A DNA stretch of 64,000 nucleotides. Origin: JTS-AC122 sp050246015 (GTDB lineage Bacteria; Planctomycetota; Phycisphaerae; Phycisphaerales; UBA1924). Positions 54,487 through 62,978 of this stretch are shown piece after piece. Position numbers and translations under genes: made by a program. Position 1 is the stretch's first letter. Each line of letters starts with the position of its first letter. The notes under the pieces were generated by a model. The model searched no databases, had not been told where the DNA came from, and saw only the letters and a program-made list of their open reading frames with translations. The stretch covers positions 230,142 to 294,141 of the forward strand of contig JBFWWU010000003.1 of the NCBI GenBank assembly GCA_050246015.1. The letters are read 5' to 3'.

Positions 54487-57108
54487 ATGTTTGAACGCTT
54501 CACCGATCGGGCTCGCAAAGTCATGGCCCTGGCCAACCAGGAGGCCCAGCGCTTCAACCACGAGTACATCGGTACCGAACACATCCTGCTGGGCCTGGTC
54601 AAGGAAGGTTCCGGCGTCGGCGCCAACGTCCTGAAGAACCTGGACGTTGACCTGCGGAAAGTCCGCCTCGAGGTCGAGAAACTCGTCAAGAGCGGGCCCG
54701 ACATGGTGACCATGGGCAAACTGCCCCAGACACCGCGCGCCAAGAAGGTCATCGAATACGCCATCGAAGAGGCGCGGAACCTCAACCACAACTACGTGGG
54801 GACCGAGCACCTCCTGCTCGGGCTGCTACGTGAACACGACGGCGTCGCCGCCCAGGTCCTCATGAACCTGGGTCTGAAACTCGAAGAAGTCCGCGAAGAA
54901 GTGCTCAATCTCCTGGGCGCCGGCAACGCCGAGGAAGAAGGCGGCGCCTCCTCCGGATCCTCGTCCGGCGGACCCATGGAAAGCGCGATCTCCGGTCCCA
55001 GCACCTCCGGGGAAGGCAAGGCCGGCGCCAAGGGGGGCAAGAGCCGCACCCCGGCCCTGGATTCCTTCGGCCGCGACCTCACCGAACTGGCGCGCGAGAA
55101 CCAGCTCGACCCCGTCATCGGCCGCACGACCGAGATCGAGCGGCTTGTGCAGGTCCTGTGCCGCCGCACCAAGAACAACCCCGTCCTCCTGGGCGAAGCC
55201 GGCGTCGGAAAGACGGCGATCGTCGAAGGACTCGCCCAGCGCATCGTTTCGGGCGAAGTGCCCGACATCCTCCACGACAAGCGCCTGGTCGTGCTGGACC
55301 TGGCGATGATGGTCGCCGGCACCAAGTACCGCGGGCAGTTCGAGGAGCGCATCAAAGCCGTCATGAACGAAGTCCGCCGCGCGGGCAACGTCATGCTCTT
55401 CATCGACGAACTCCACACCCTGGTCGGCGCCGGCGGGGCCGAGGGCGCGATCGACGCGTCCAACGTCCTCAAGCCCGCACTGGCCCGCGGCGAGATCCAG
55501 TGCATCGGCGCCACCACCTTCGACGAGTACCGCAAGTACATCGAGAAGGACGCCGCCCTGGCCCGCCGATTCCAGTCCATCCCCGTCGATCCGCCCACCA
55601 ACGAGCAGACCATTGAGATCCTCAAGGGCCTGCGCGACCGCTACCAGCAGCACCACCGCGTGGAGATCACCGACGACGCGCTCAAGGCCGCCGTCGAACT
55701 CTCGGGACGCTACATCTCCGGTCGCGTGCAGCCCGACAAGTCGATCGACGTGATCGACGAAGCCGGCGCGCGCGTCCGCATCAAGAGCATGAGCAAGCCG
55801 CCGGACTTGGCTGACATCGAGGCCGACATCGAGCGCCTCTCCATCGAGAAGGACGAGGCGGTCAAGAGCGCGGACTACGAGCGCGCCGCCGAACTGCGCG
55901 ACAAGGCCGAGCAACTCCGCAAGCAGAAAGAGCAGATCCAGAAGGAATGGCGCGAGAAGACCAAGCAGGTCTCGGGCACGGTGGACGAGGAAGTCGTCGC
56001 CGAGGTCGTCAGCAAGATGACCGGCGTGCCCCTCAAGCGTCTGGAAAAAGAAGAAGCGCAGCGCCTGCTCGAACTCGAAAAGGAACTGCACAAGAAGGTC
56101 GTCAGCCAGGAAGAGGCGATTAAGGCGATCAGCAAGGCGATCCGCCGGGCTCGCGCGGGTCTGAAAGACCCCAAGCGTCCGATGGGCTCGTTCATCTTCG
56201 TCGGGCCCTCCGGCGTCGGCAAGACCCTGCTGGCCAAGAGCCTCGCCGAGTTCATGTTCGGCGACGAAGACGCCCTCATCACGCTCGACATGTCTGAGTA
56301 CATGGAGAAGCACAACGTCAGCCGCCTCGTCGGCGCGCCCCCGGGCTACGTCGGGTACGAGGAAGGCGGTCAGTTGACCGAGCGCGTCCGTCGCCGCCCG
56401 TACTCCGTGATCCTCCTCGACGAAGTCGAGAAGGCGCACCCCGACGTCTTCAACATGCTCCTGCAGATCATGGAAGAAGGACGCCTCACCGACTCGTTCG
56501 GCCGCAACGTCGACTTCCGAAACGTCATCCTCATCATGACCAGCAACATCGGCGCCGACCTGATCAAGGGCGGCGGCGGGTTCGGTTTCGCCAAGCGAAC
56601 CGAGATGGCCAACTTCGACAACATCAAGACCATCCTGATGAAGGAAATCGAGCGGTTCTTCCGCCCCGAGTTCATCAACCGCCTTGACGACGTCATCGTC
56701 TTCCGCCCCCTCACCAAGGACGACCTGGTCAACATCGTCGAATACGAGACCGGCAAGGTCATGAAGCGACTGACCCAGCAGGGCATGACGCTCGAACTCG
56801 ATCAGAAGGCCAAGGACTTCCTCATCGATAAGGGGTACAACCCGGACTACGGCGCCCGCCCGCTCCGCCGCGCCATCGGGCAGTACGTCGAAGACCCGCT
56901 GAGCGAGATGCTCCTGCAGGGCGACTTCAAGCCCCCGTGCAAGATCCTCGTCACCCGCAAGCCCGAGACGCAGCCCGACGGCACCGAGAAGGAGGCCGAT
57001 CACCTCTTCTTCCAACAGATCGAGGGCGACACGCCCCCCGCCGGCGCCGCCGGTGCGAACCAGGGCGACAAGCCCTCGGAAAAGCCCGCGGCGTCAGCCA
57101 AGTCCTGA
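54487..57108 (+). CDS. clpC: ATP-dependent Clp protease ATPase subunit ClpC
   Basis: The 873-residue HSP100 unfoldase has two N-terminal Clp_N repeats (residues ~1-145; YIGTEHILLGLVKE and YVGTEHLLLGLLRE). Next are AAA1 with Walker A GEAGVGKT (Gly236, Lys242), a UVR motif in the middle domain (SADYERAAELRDKAEQL), and AAA2 with Walker A GPSGVGKT (Gly573, Lys579) and Walker B SVILLDEVEKAH. The UVR motif and short middle domain mark it as ClpC rather than ClpB. It feeds substrates to ClpP. AGGAG precedes the ATG at 54487. The C-terminal ~30 residues are a Pro/Ala-rich tail. A hairpin follows 29 bp after the stop. Confidence 0.95.
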   Translation: MFERFTDRARKVMALANQEAQRFNHEYIGTEHILLGLVKEGSGVGANVLKNLDVDLRKVRLEVEKLVKSGPDMVTMGKLPQTPRAKKVIEYAIEEARNLNHNYVGTEHLLLGLLREHDGVAAQVLMNLGLKLEEVREEVLNLLGAGNAEEEGGASSGSSSGGPMESAISGPSTSGEGKAGAKGGKSRTPALDSFGRDLTELARENQLDPVIGRTTEIERLVQVLCRRTKNNPVLLGEAGVGKTAIVEGLAQRIVSGEVPDILHDKRLVVLDLAMMVAGTKYRGQFEERIKAVMNEVRRAGNVMLFIDELHTLVGAGGAEGAIDASNVLKPALARGEIQCIGATTFDEYRKYIEKDAALARRFQSIPVDPPTNEQTIEILKGLRDRYQQHHRVEITDDALKAAVELSGRYISGRVQPDKSIDVIDEAGARVRIKSMSKPPDLADIEADIERLSIEKDEAVKSADYERAAELRDKAEQLRKQKEQIQKEWREKTKQVSGTVDEEVVAEVVSKMTGVPLKRLEKEEAQRLLELEKELHKKVVSQEEAIKAISKAIRRARAGLKDPKRPMGSFIFVGPSGVGKTLLAKSLAEFMFGDEDALITLDMSEYMEKHNVSRLVGAPPGYVGYEEGGQLTERVRRRPYSVILLDEVEKAHPDVFNMLLQIMEEGRLTDSFGRNVDFRNVILIMTSNIGADLIKGGGGFGFAKRTEMANFDNIKTILMKEIERFFRPEFINRLDDVIVFRPLTKDDLVNIVEYETGKVMKRLTQQGMTLELDQKAKDFLIDKGYNPDYGARPLRRAIGQYVEDPLSEMLLQGDFKPPCKILVTRKPETQPDGTEKEADHLFFQQIEGDTPPAGAAGANQGDKPSEKPAASAKS

Positions 57109-57137
57109 TGGAGCCCGCGTCTGAATGCACCTGAACC

Positions 57138-57166
57138 AAGCGGCCCGCCCCCGAGGCGGGCCGCTT
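57138..57166 (+). terminator. hairpin after clpC
   Basis: A perfect 12-bp stem AAGCGGCCCGCC / GGCGGGCCGCTT with a 5-base loop, 29 bp after the clpC stop. It is followed by TGTCATGT rather than a U-run, so it is a likely but not textbook terminator. It also faces the end of the leftward dipeptidase gene. Confidence 0.6.
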
Positions 57167-57241
57167 GTCATGTACGCGCGGGGAAGCGCGAACACATCAC
57201 GCGCGAACGTGCCGCGGTCAACTCCGTCTCTCATGCCGGGG

Positions 57242-58708
57242 TCACACGTGCGGTTCAAGTTTCCGCAGTTCGTCCACCAGGATCGCGTGCGACCTCGCGC
57301 CCATCCGGTAGCACGCCACCTCGAACTTCTCATTGGGCGCGTGCACCCGATCGTCATCGAGCCCGAAGCCCATGAAGATCGTGTCGAGTCCCAGGATGCC
57401 CTTGAGCATCCCCGCCACGGGAATGGATCCTCCGCTCTTGATCAGTTCGGGTTTCACCCCGGTCGCCCGCTCGACCGCGCGGGCCGCGGCCTTGAGGTAC
57501 GCCGAGTCCGTCGGCACCGTCGCCGGGAATCCCTGCCCGTGATCGATGAACTCCCATCGGCATCCCGCCGGCGTTCGGCTCTTGCACCAGGCGAAGAAAC
57601 TCTCCGTCACTTCGGCGGGGTCCTGGCTTGCCACCAGCCGGAAACTCACCTTCGCCTTCGCAACCGCCGGGATGATCGTCTTGGCCCCCTCGCCGATGTA
57701 CCCCCCGCAGATCCCGTTCACGTCGCACGTCGGCCTCCCCCACTCGCGCTCCAGCGCGGTGTACCCGGCTTCGCCGCGATCGGCATCGGCGGCGAGCCCA
57801 ATCTTCTTCAGCGCTCCCGCCGCGTCGAAGTTCAGTTGCGACCACGCGCGTCGCTCCCCGTCGGTCAGCGCCGCGACCTTGTCATAAAACCCGGGAAGTG
57901 TCACGCGCCCGTCCGCGTCCCACAACTGCGCCAGGATCCGCGCCAGGTGGTTGATCGGGTTTGGCGCTCGCCCGCCCCACAGTCCGGAGTGCAGGTCCTG
58001 GTCCGCCCCGTGCAGGATGACCTCCGTGTACGCCAGACCACGCACGCCGTATGTAATCGCAGGCCGCGTGCGCCCCAGCATCCCCGTGTCGCTGATCACG
58101 CACACGTCGCACGCGCCGAGCACGTCTTTGTGATCCAGCACGAACTTCCTGAGGTTGACCGATGATGATTCCTCTTCACCCTCGATCATCACCGTGAACC
58201 TCACTCCCCCCGCGATGAGCCCCTCGACCTGCTTCCACGCCCGCATCGCTTCCAGGAACATCGCCACCTGCCCCTTGTCGTCTACCGCGCCGCGCGCCAC
58301 GATCCGCCGGTCCGGCCCTTCGCCGTCGGGAATTCCCATCGCCTCAAGGATCACCGGCTCAAACGGCGGGCTCTCCCACAACTCCAAGGGATCCGGCGGC
58401 TGTACGTCGTAGTGCCCGTAGAACAGCACGTGCGGCCCCCGATACTCCGCCGCACCGGGGCTGTGCCCAAGTACGATGGGGTGTCCGCTGCCGATCCCCG
58501 CGGCGGAGCGCGTCTCCCCGGTCTCCACGAGGCGCGATTCGATCCCCGACGCTCTCAGGTGCGCCGCGCACCACTCCGCCGCCCGGCGACACTCCGCCTT
58601 GTACTTCGGATCCGTGCTGATGCTCGGTATCCTCAGCCAATCCATCAACCGGTTCAGCGCGGCGGGCTGGTCCTTGTCCAGATGCGCAAGCACGGCGTCG
58701 GTGTTCAT
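57242..58708 (-). CDS. M20-family dipeptidase
   Basis: The 488-residue metallopeptidase of family M20 (ArgE/DapE/CNDP group) has the metal-site motifs FYGHYDVQPPDP (His99, Asp101), GAVDDKGQVAM (Asp143) and IEGEEESSS. A dimerisation domain lies in the middle. It probably hydrolyses dipeptides in the cytoplasm; no signal peptide is present. ATG 58708 begins exactly at the family N-terminus; a longer open frame upstream has no family character. Related enzymes of this type often have Mn or Zn in a binuclear site. Confidence 0.9.
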   Translation of the reverse strand: MNTDAVLAHLDKDQPAALNRLMDWLRIPSISTDPKYKAECRRAAEWCAAHLRASGIESRLVETGETRSAAGIGSGHPIVLGHSPGAAEYRGPHVLFYGHYDVQPPDPLELWESPPFEPVILEAMGIPDGEGPDRRIVARGAVDDKGQVAMFLEAMRAWKQVEGLIAGGVRFTVMIEGEEESSSVNLRKFVLDHKDVLGACDVCVISDTGMLGRTRPAITYGVRGLAYTEVILHGADQDLHSGLWGGRAPNPINHLARILAQLWDADGRVTLPGFYDKVAALTDGERRAWSQLNFDAAGALKKIGLAADADRGEAGYTALEREWGRPTCDVNGICGGYIGEGAKTIIPAVAKAKVSFRLVASQDPAEVTESFFAWCKSRTPAGCRWEFIDHGQGFPATVPTDSAYLKAAARAVERATGVKPELIKSGGSIPVAGMLKGILGLDTIFMGFGLDDDRVHAPNEKFEVACYRMGARSHAILVDELRKLEPHV

Positions 58709-58825
58709 GTCATCAGGATATGCGACAGACGCCGATGCACGCCGATGCACCGCGGCGTTTCGGTCGGCCGCCGCACAGGCAGTCACGCAGCCAGCGATTC
58801 GATCATCCCTGCCCGATGTGATCGC

Positions 58826-59164
58826 CTACTCGGACACACGCTCCGGATCCGGAAAGTCGCGGAAGAGCGCGGACCGAAAGTCCGTCACCATCGAGTACAC
58901 GGGCCGGTGGAGGCTCTCCACTTCGCCGGAGCGGGTCGCCACCGTGCCAAAGGCGCGATCGAGTTGAGTCAGGTCGCGGAACGACATCCGGACATGAAAC
59001 TCGCCCAGATCGCTGGGACCAAATCCGAACTTTCGACGCGAGAGCCGCCACCCTTCGATCGTCCCCTTCGCCTTGAGATATCCCATGTATGCGTCGAGCG
59101 CCCTGGCAAACTCAAGGTCACGGTGCGACTCCTTCAAGTTGAACCAGATGTCGTAGTAGTTCAT
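58826..59164 (-). CDS. DUF6614 family protein
   Basis: The 112-residue protein matches the DUF6614 pattern: MNYYDIWFNLKESHRDLEFA, then GYLKAKGTIEGWRLSRRKFGFG (quoted in parts: GYLKAKGTIEGW, RLSRRKFGFGPSDLGEFH), and a C-terminal DFPDPERVSE. The function is unknown; the compact alpha/beta size suggests a ferredoxin-like fold. It starts at ATG 59164 although the frame is open further upstream. It lies 117 bp from the dipeptidase start, on the same strand. Confidence 0.7.
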   Translation of the reverse strand: MNYYDIWFNLKESHRDLEFARALDAYMGYLKAKGTIEGWRLSRRKFGFGPSDLGEFHVRMSFRDLTQLDRAFGTVATRSGEVESLHRPVYSMVTDFRSALFRDFPDPERVSE

Positions 59165-59262
59165 GCGCCAGCGTACGCCCGCGCGGAGCGGGTTTGTGCG
59201 TGCCGAAACAGCCTCCCGGTTATCCGCGGGACGGCGGAAGCGCCAGGACGCGGACGGGCGGA

Positions 59263-59298
59263 CAAAAAGCAAGAGACCGGCCTCCTCAGCCGGTCTCT
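59263..59298 (-). terminator. intrinsic terminator of the PEP-CTERM gene pair
   Basis: On the minus strand a 10-bp perfect stem AGAGACCGGC / GCCGGTCTCT with a 7-base loop is followed by TTGCTTTTTG, a U-run. It lies about 30 bp after the stop of the downstream PEP-CTERM gene. Confidence 0.85.
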
Positions 59299-59326
59299 CG
59301 CGGGAGAAGATCGAGATTGAACGACC

Positions 59327-60094
59327 TCAGCGCCGACGCCGCGAGGCCACCAGACCGCCGAGCGCCAGGATCGACAGGGCGCCGGGGCCGGGGATGATGT
59401 TGAACGCGCTGGTGCCGGCGACCTGGTCGCTGCCTGAGAGCGTGAAGTGCCAGCGGGTGCTCATGTCCTGCACGTCGCCGATTGGAGTGAACAACCCTCC
59501 GCCGGGCATCGTGGTGTTCTGGTTGGCCGAGCCGCCCGGAGCGGTTGCGAGATTGTCGATCACGCTGCAGAACTGCGTCCCGGCGACGCCCTGACCGTTG
59601 TACGCGCTCAGGAACGCCTGGCCGCTGGGGTTCGCTCCGGTCAGCGTCGCGCCATTGCCGTTCTGATCCGTGATGGTCGCTCCCGCGGTGCAACTCGCGC
59701 CCTCGTCGATGATCGGCGCGATCCCGAAGAGGGTGCTGTCGATCTCAAAGGTCGTATCCGCGGCTCCGGCCCGGAAGGTAAACCCGATGCTGATCAGGTT
59801 CGGGAGGCTGCCGCTGAGCGGCCGGGCGAACGCCGTGATCTGCGTGAGCGTGGCGATCGTGTTCGGTCCGTCGGTGATGTTCACCGGAGCGGGCAATATC
59901 CAGATCGCCGATCCATTCGGGTTGATCGTCACGTCCATCAGCGGGACGGCGAACTCGCCCATCCCGTTCGCGCTGCTGACGCGAACCCGGAGGAATGGAT
60001 CAGAGAACGTCGCGCTTGCACTCGAAGCAGCGAGCGCAACCACGCCGCACGATGCCGCGAGCACCAACTTTCGAGAACAGACAGGCTTGCACAT
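59327..60094 (-). CDS. PEP-CTERM-type exported protein
   Basis: The 255-residue protein starts at ATG 60094 with a signal peptide (KLVLAASCGVVALAASSASA). It ends with the sorting signal GPGALSILALGGLVASRRRR (Pro-Gly-Pro, hydrophobic helix, Arg tail), a PEP-CTERM-like tripartite C-terminus handled by exosortase systems. In between it shares a domain with its neighbour (PGGGLFTPIG, DMSTRWHFTLSG, AGTSAFNI). I do not recognise its function. It is the second gene of a tandem pair closed by an intrinsic terminator. An in-frame ATG at 60166 is less likely because it adds a non-signal extension. Confidence 0.78.
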   Translation of the reverse strand: MCKPVCSRKLVLAASCGVVALAASSASATFSDPFLRVRVSSANGMGEFAVPLMDVTINPNGSAIWILPAPVNITDGPNTIATLTQITAFARPLSGSLPNLISIGFTFRAGAADTTFEIDSTLFGIAPIIDEGASCTAGATITDQNGNGATLTGANPSGQAFLSAYNGQGVAGTQFCSVIDNLATAPGGSANQNTTMPGGGLFTPIGDVQDMSTRWHFTLSGSDQVAGTSAFNIIPGPGALSILALGGLVASRRRR

Positions 60095-60169
60095 ATTGAT
60101 CCGCTCTTTCAGTTGCCCGTCAGCCAGGCCACGAACAAAGTACCTACGAAACTCCCCGCCCTGCATAAC

Positions 60170-60952
60170 TTAGCGACGACGACGCGCCACAAGAATACCA
60201 CCCAAACCCAGCAGCGTCACGGATGCCGGCGCCGGAATCGGAACAATTTCGTACACGCTGGTGCCCGACGCGATGTCGTTGGCCGAAAGCGTGAAACGGA
60301 AGCGTGAACTCATGTCGGACACGGCGGGGCCGATCGGCGAGAACATGCCGCCACCCGGGAAATCCTCACTGATCGAGAAACTGTCGAACGGAACCGCGGT
60401 GCCGTACGTCCCGCTGAAATGGTCGTGGAACACGGTGCCGCCCGGCACGTTGCCGTTGTACCGCGAGGTGTAGATGCTGTTCCCGTTCCAATCGGACAGG
60501 CTGACGCCATCGCCATCCAGATCCGAGATGGAAAAGCCGGCCGACGTGCGTCCCTGGGCCGACGCGATGGACGCGAACGACAGGAACGGCGAGGTGATCG
60601 TGAACGTCGTGTTGATGGAGCCCGCGAAGACGCTGAAGTTCAGGTCCACCTGCGGGTCCTCGCGGCAATACACGCCGGCGGAGCCGATGCCCGCGATCAT
60701 CTGCCCGTTCTCATCTCGGATGACAATCTGCGCCGGCAACTGCCAGTCGTATTCCTGGGTCACCGGGTTCCAGTAGGAAATGTCGAATGGCGCTTCAAAG
60801 AACCCGCTGTGCAACAGGCCTTGGCCGTCCGTGTATTCAGCGTCGACGCGGAACACAACCGGGCCAATATCTGCCAGCGATGCAGACGAAATCGCCGCGG
60901 ACGCGAACAACGCCGCCATCAGCGGCAACTTCGACTTGGAATTGACGAACAT
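60170..60952 (-). CDS. PEP-CTERM-type exported protein, paralog
   Basis: The 260-residue protein has a signal peptide (LMAALFASAAISSASLA) and a C-terminal sorting signal (IPAPASVTLLGLGGILVARRRR in parts: IPAPASVTLLGLGG, VARRRR). It shares with the next gene PGGGMFSPIG, DMSSRFRFTLSA and SGTSVYEI, so the two are paralogs and probably cell-surface components. GGGAGAAAGAG precedes the ATG at 60952. It is divergent from the subtilisin gene. Exosortase is not in the window. Confidence 0.8.
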   Translation of the reverse strand: MFVNSKSKLPLMAALFASAAISSASLADIGPVVFRVDAEYTDGQGLLHSGFFEAPFDISYWNPVTQEYDWQLPAQIVIRDENGQMIAGIGSAGVYCREDPQVDLNFSVFAGSINTTFTITSPFLSFASIASAQGRTSAGFSISDLDGDGVSLSDWNGNSIYTSRYNGNVPGGTVFHDHFSGTYGTAVPFDSFSISEDFPGGGMFSPIGPAVSDMSSRFRFTLSANDIASGTSVYEIVPIPAPASVTLLGLGGILVARRRR

Positions 60953-61293
60953 CTCTTTCTCTCCCGTTCCTTTTCAATGTCCGCTCATCCGCACCGCAAA
61001 CAACCGTGCTCGATGATGCAGGGCAACTCCTCTCCAAGAGTCACTCCGCAAACGGACCATTTCAGTCTCGATATACTGACAGAGGAATCCAATCCTGTCA
61101 AGGCACAAATCCGGGATTCCTCGAATTTACTCAAACTGGCTGTTTACATCCAGTTTTCCTGCCTTCACCTTTATGTCAAACTGACGAAATACTTCTTGGC
61201 GCGCCGGGATTCTCATGTAAAATCTGGCACACGCGCGCCGAGGACGAGAGTGATAATGCGTCGTCGCGCCACCAAGATGTGGGAGACATCGCC
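60953..61293. other. divergent intergenic region between the PEP-CTERM pair and the subtilisin gene
   Basis: About 340 bp, markedly AT-richer than the genes around it. It must hold promoters in both directions. No clear -35/-10 pair with normal spacing was found, and no additional gene is evident. Confidence 0.4.
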
Positions 61294-62847
61294 TTGCGAA
61301 CATGGTTGTACATGGCTTCAGGGGTTGCGACCCTTGTGGCAGTTCAGTTTTGTTCGGCACAGGTGACGTGCTACGCCGCCCCGGCAACGGATGCCCCGGA
61401 CGTTTCCGGAGGCTGGGCGTCTGATCGCTTGATCATCCGCGTCGCCCCCGGCTCGGCGAGTCTCTTCCGATCGCTTCGCGGTACCGATCAAATCCCGCAA
61501 AACGAAGCCGCCGGGTTCCACGCCCTGCGTGAAACCATGCTCAAATGGCGGGTTTCATCGATCAAGCCGACAGCCGACGCCTGGTCCACCTCGCCAATGC
61601 GGCTCTCCTCCGAGCGGCTAGCTCGGTACTTCACGGTTCAGGTCCCGATCGGAACCAATATCTCGGCCATGGCGGCGGAGGTGCGTCGTTTCGATCAGAT
61701 CATCGAATGTGCCGAGACAGATGGGCTGGGTGGACTGCTCGATGGGCCCATCCCCTCTGATCCGCTCTTCAGCAGCCAGTACTACCTGTACAACACCGGC
61801 CAGGTCATCGAAGGCATTCCGGGCATCCCCGGGGCCGGCGCCCGCGTCCGGCAAGCCTGGGAGTTCAGCATCGGCATCGACGACACCGTCGTCGCCGTCC
61901 TCGATACCGGGGTCAGCACGAGCCATCCAGAACTGATGGGCAGGCTCGTGCCGGGCCAAAACTTCACCGTTTCTCCGCCGACCGCCGAGACCGACGACAG
62001 TTGGTACATCTCGCACGGGACCGGGTGCGCGGGCCTGATCGCGGCCGCCACGAACAATGAGCAAGGCATCGCGGGCATTTCGTGGCGGGCCCGGATCATG
62101 CCGGTGAAGGTCGCGAACACCTTCGGCATGAGTTCCGAGTCGCAGTGCGCCAACGGGCTGATCTGGGCGACCGATCACGGCGCGAGCATCGCGTCGATCA
62201 GCCTGGGATTCGCTCAGGGATCGAGTTTCTTCGCCGACGCGGTGCGCTACGCGATCGATCGCAACGTGCTCGTCTGTGCGTCGTCCGGCAATACGCCCGG
62301 GGTACCGATCTTCTATCCCGCGCGGTTCCCGCGGGTCGCCGCGGTGGGGGCCACCAACAACCGCGACGAGCTCGCGACGTTCACCACGACCGGGCCTGAG
62401 ATGTTCATGTGCGCGCCGGGGATCGATATTCTCACGACCTGGGACACGAACCTCAACCCCAACGGCTACGAGTTCGCCTCGGGCACGTCGTTCGCCTGTC
62501 CTATCGTCGCCGGCGTCGCCAGTCTGGTGATCGCCGCCGACCGGACGCTGACGGCGGAACAGACGCGGTTCGTCCTGCTCTTGACGGCCAACGATCTGGG
62601 GCCGGTGGGCCGTGATGATTCCTTCGGCTGGGGGCGCGTGAACGCTCGCGACGCCGTGCTGCTGGCGTCAAACCGCGTTCCCAACGACTGCGGGGCCGAC
62701 TACAACCGCGACGGCAGCGTCAACTCCAGCGACCTGTTCGAGTTCCTCGAACAATACCTCTCGGGGCAAGGCGATTACAACCACGACGGCCGGACCGACA
62801 GCGATGACCTCTTCGAGTTCCTCGCTCACTTCTTCGTCGGCTGCTGA
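61294..62847 (+). CDS. secreted subtilisin-family (S8) serine protease with Gly-Cys dockerin
   Basis: The start is TTG 61294 (GGGAGA 8 bases before), giving 517 residues with a signal peptide (MASGVATLVAVQFCSA). An in-frame ATG at 61312 is the alternative; the long open frame upstream is intergenic in character. A propeptide is followed by the S8 domain: Asp204 in VAVLDTGVS, His241 in SHGTGCAGL and Ser399 in SGTSFACP. The C-terminus has two dockerin-like loops (DYNRDGSVNSSDLF and DYNHDGRTDSDDLF) and ends in FVGC. An exported protease with an anchoring tail fits an outer-surface enzyme. Confidence 0.87.
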   Translation: MRTWLYMASGVATLVAVQFCSAQVTCYAAPATDAPDVSGGWASDRLIIRVAPGSASLFRSLRGTDQIPQNEAAGFHALRETMLKWRVSSIKPTADAWSTSPMRLSSERLARYFTVQVPIGTNISAMAAEVRRFDQIIECAETDGLGGLLDGPIPSDPLFSSQYYLYNTGQVIEGIPGIPGAGARVRQAWEFSIGIDDTVVAVLDTGVSTSHPELMGRLVPGQNFTVSPPTAETDDSWYISHGTGCAGLIAAATNNEQGIAGISWRARIMPVKVANTFGMSSESQCANGLIWATDHGASIASISLGFAQGSSFFADAVRYAIDRNVLVCASSGNTPGVPIFYPARFPRVAAVGATNNRDELATFTTTGPEMFMCAPGIDILTTWDTNLNPNGYEFASGTSFACPIVAGVASLVIAADRTLTAEQTRFVLLLTANDLGPVGRDDSFGWGRVNARDAVLLASNRVPNDCGADYNRDGSVNSSDLFEFLEQYLSGQGDYNHDGRTDSDDLFEFLAHFFVGC

Positions 62848-62883
62848 CTTTACAACGCCAGATCGCGGAAGAGGCTTGAAGAG

Positions 62884-62900
62884 GCGGGCGGGACGCCCGC
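62884..62900. repeat. short GC-rich palindrome GCGGGCG / CGCCCGC
   Basis: A 7-bp stem with a 3-base loop 37 bp after the subtilisin stop, followed by TCCACGAGG. It may act as a weak terminator or be one of the short GC palindromes scattered in planctomycete genomes. Confidence 0.4.
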
Positions 62901-62978
62901 TCCACGAGGAAGGTAGCATGGTCCCACCCGCGGGCCTTGCCGCCGTCGCCAGGCCCCGCGCCGGCGTTACCATCCGGC

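Noticed and set aside
61070..61101. Perfect TTGACA and TATATC on the minus strand upstream of the PEP-CTERM pair
   Set aside because: The spacing between the hexamers is 20 bp, beyond the normal range of 16-18.
61006..61293. In-frame extension upstream of the subtilisin signal peptide
   Set aside because: AT-rich, intergenic in character, and it would bury the signal peptide behind ~96 residues; TTG 61294 has a good ribosome site.
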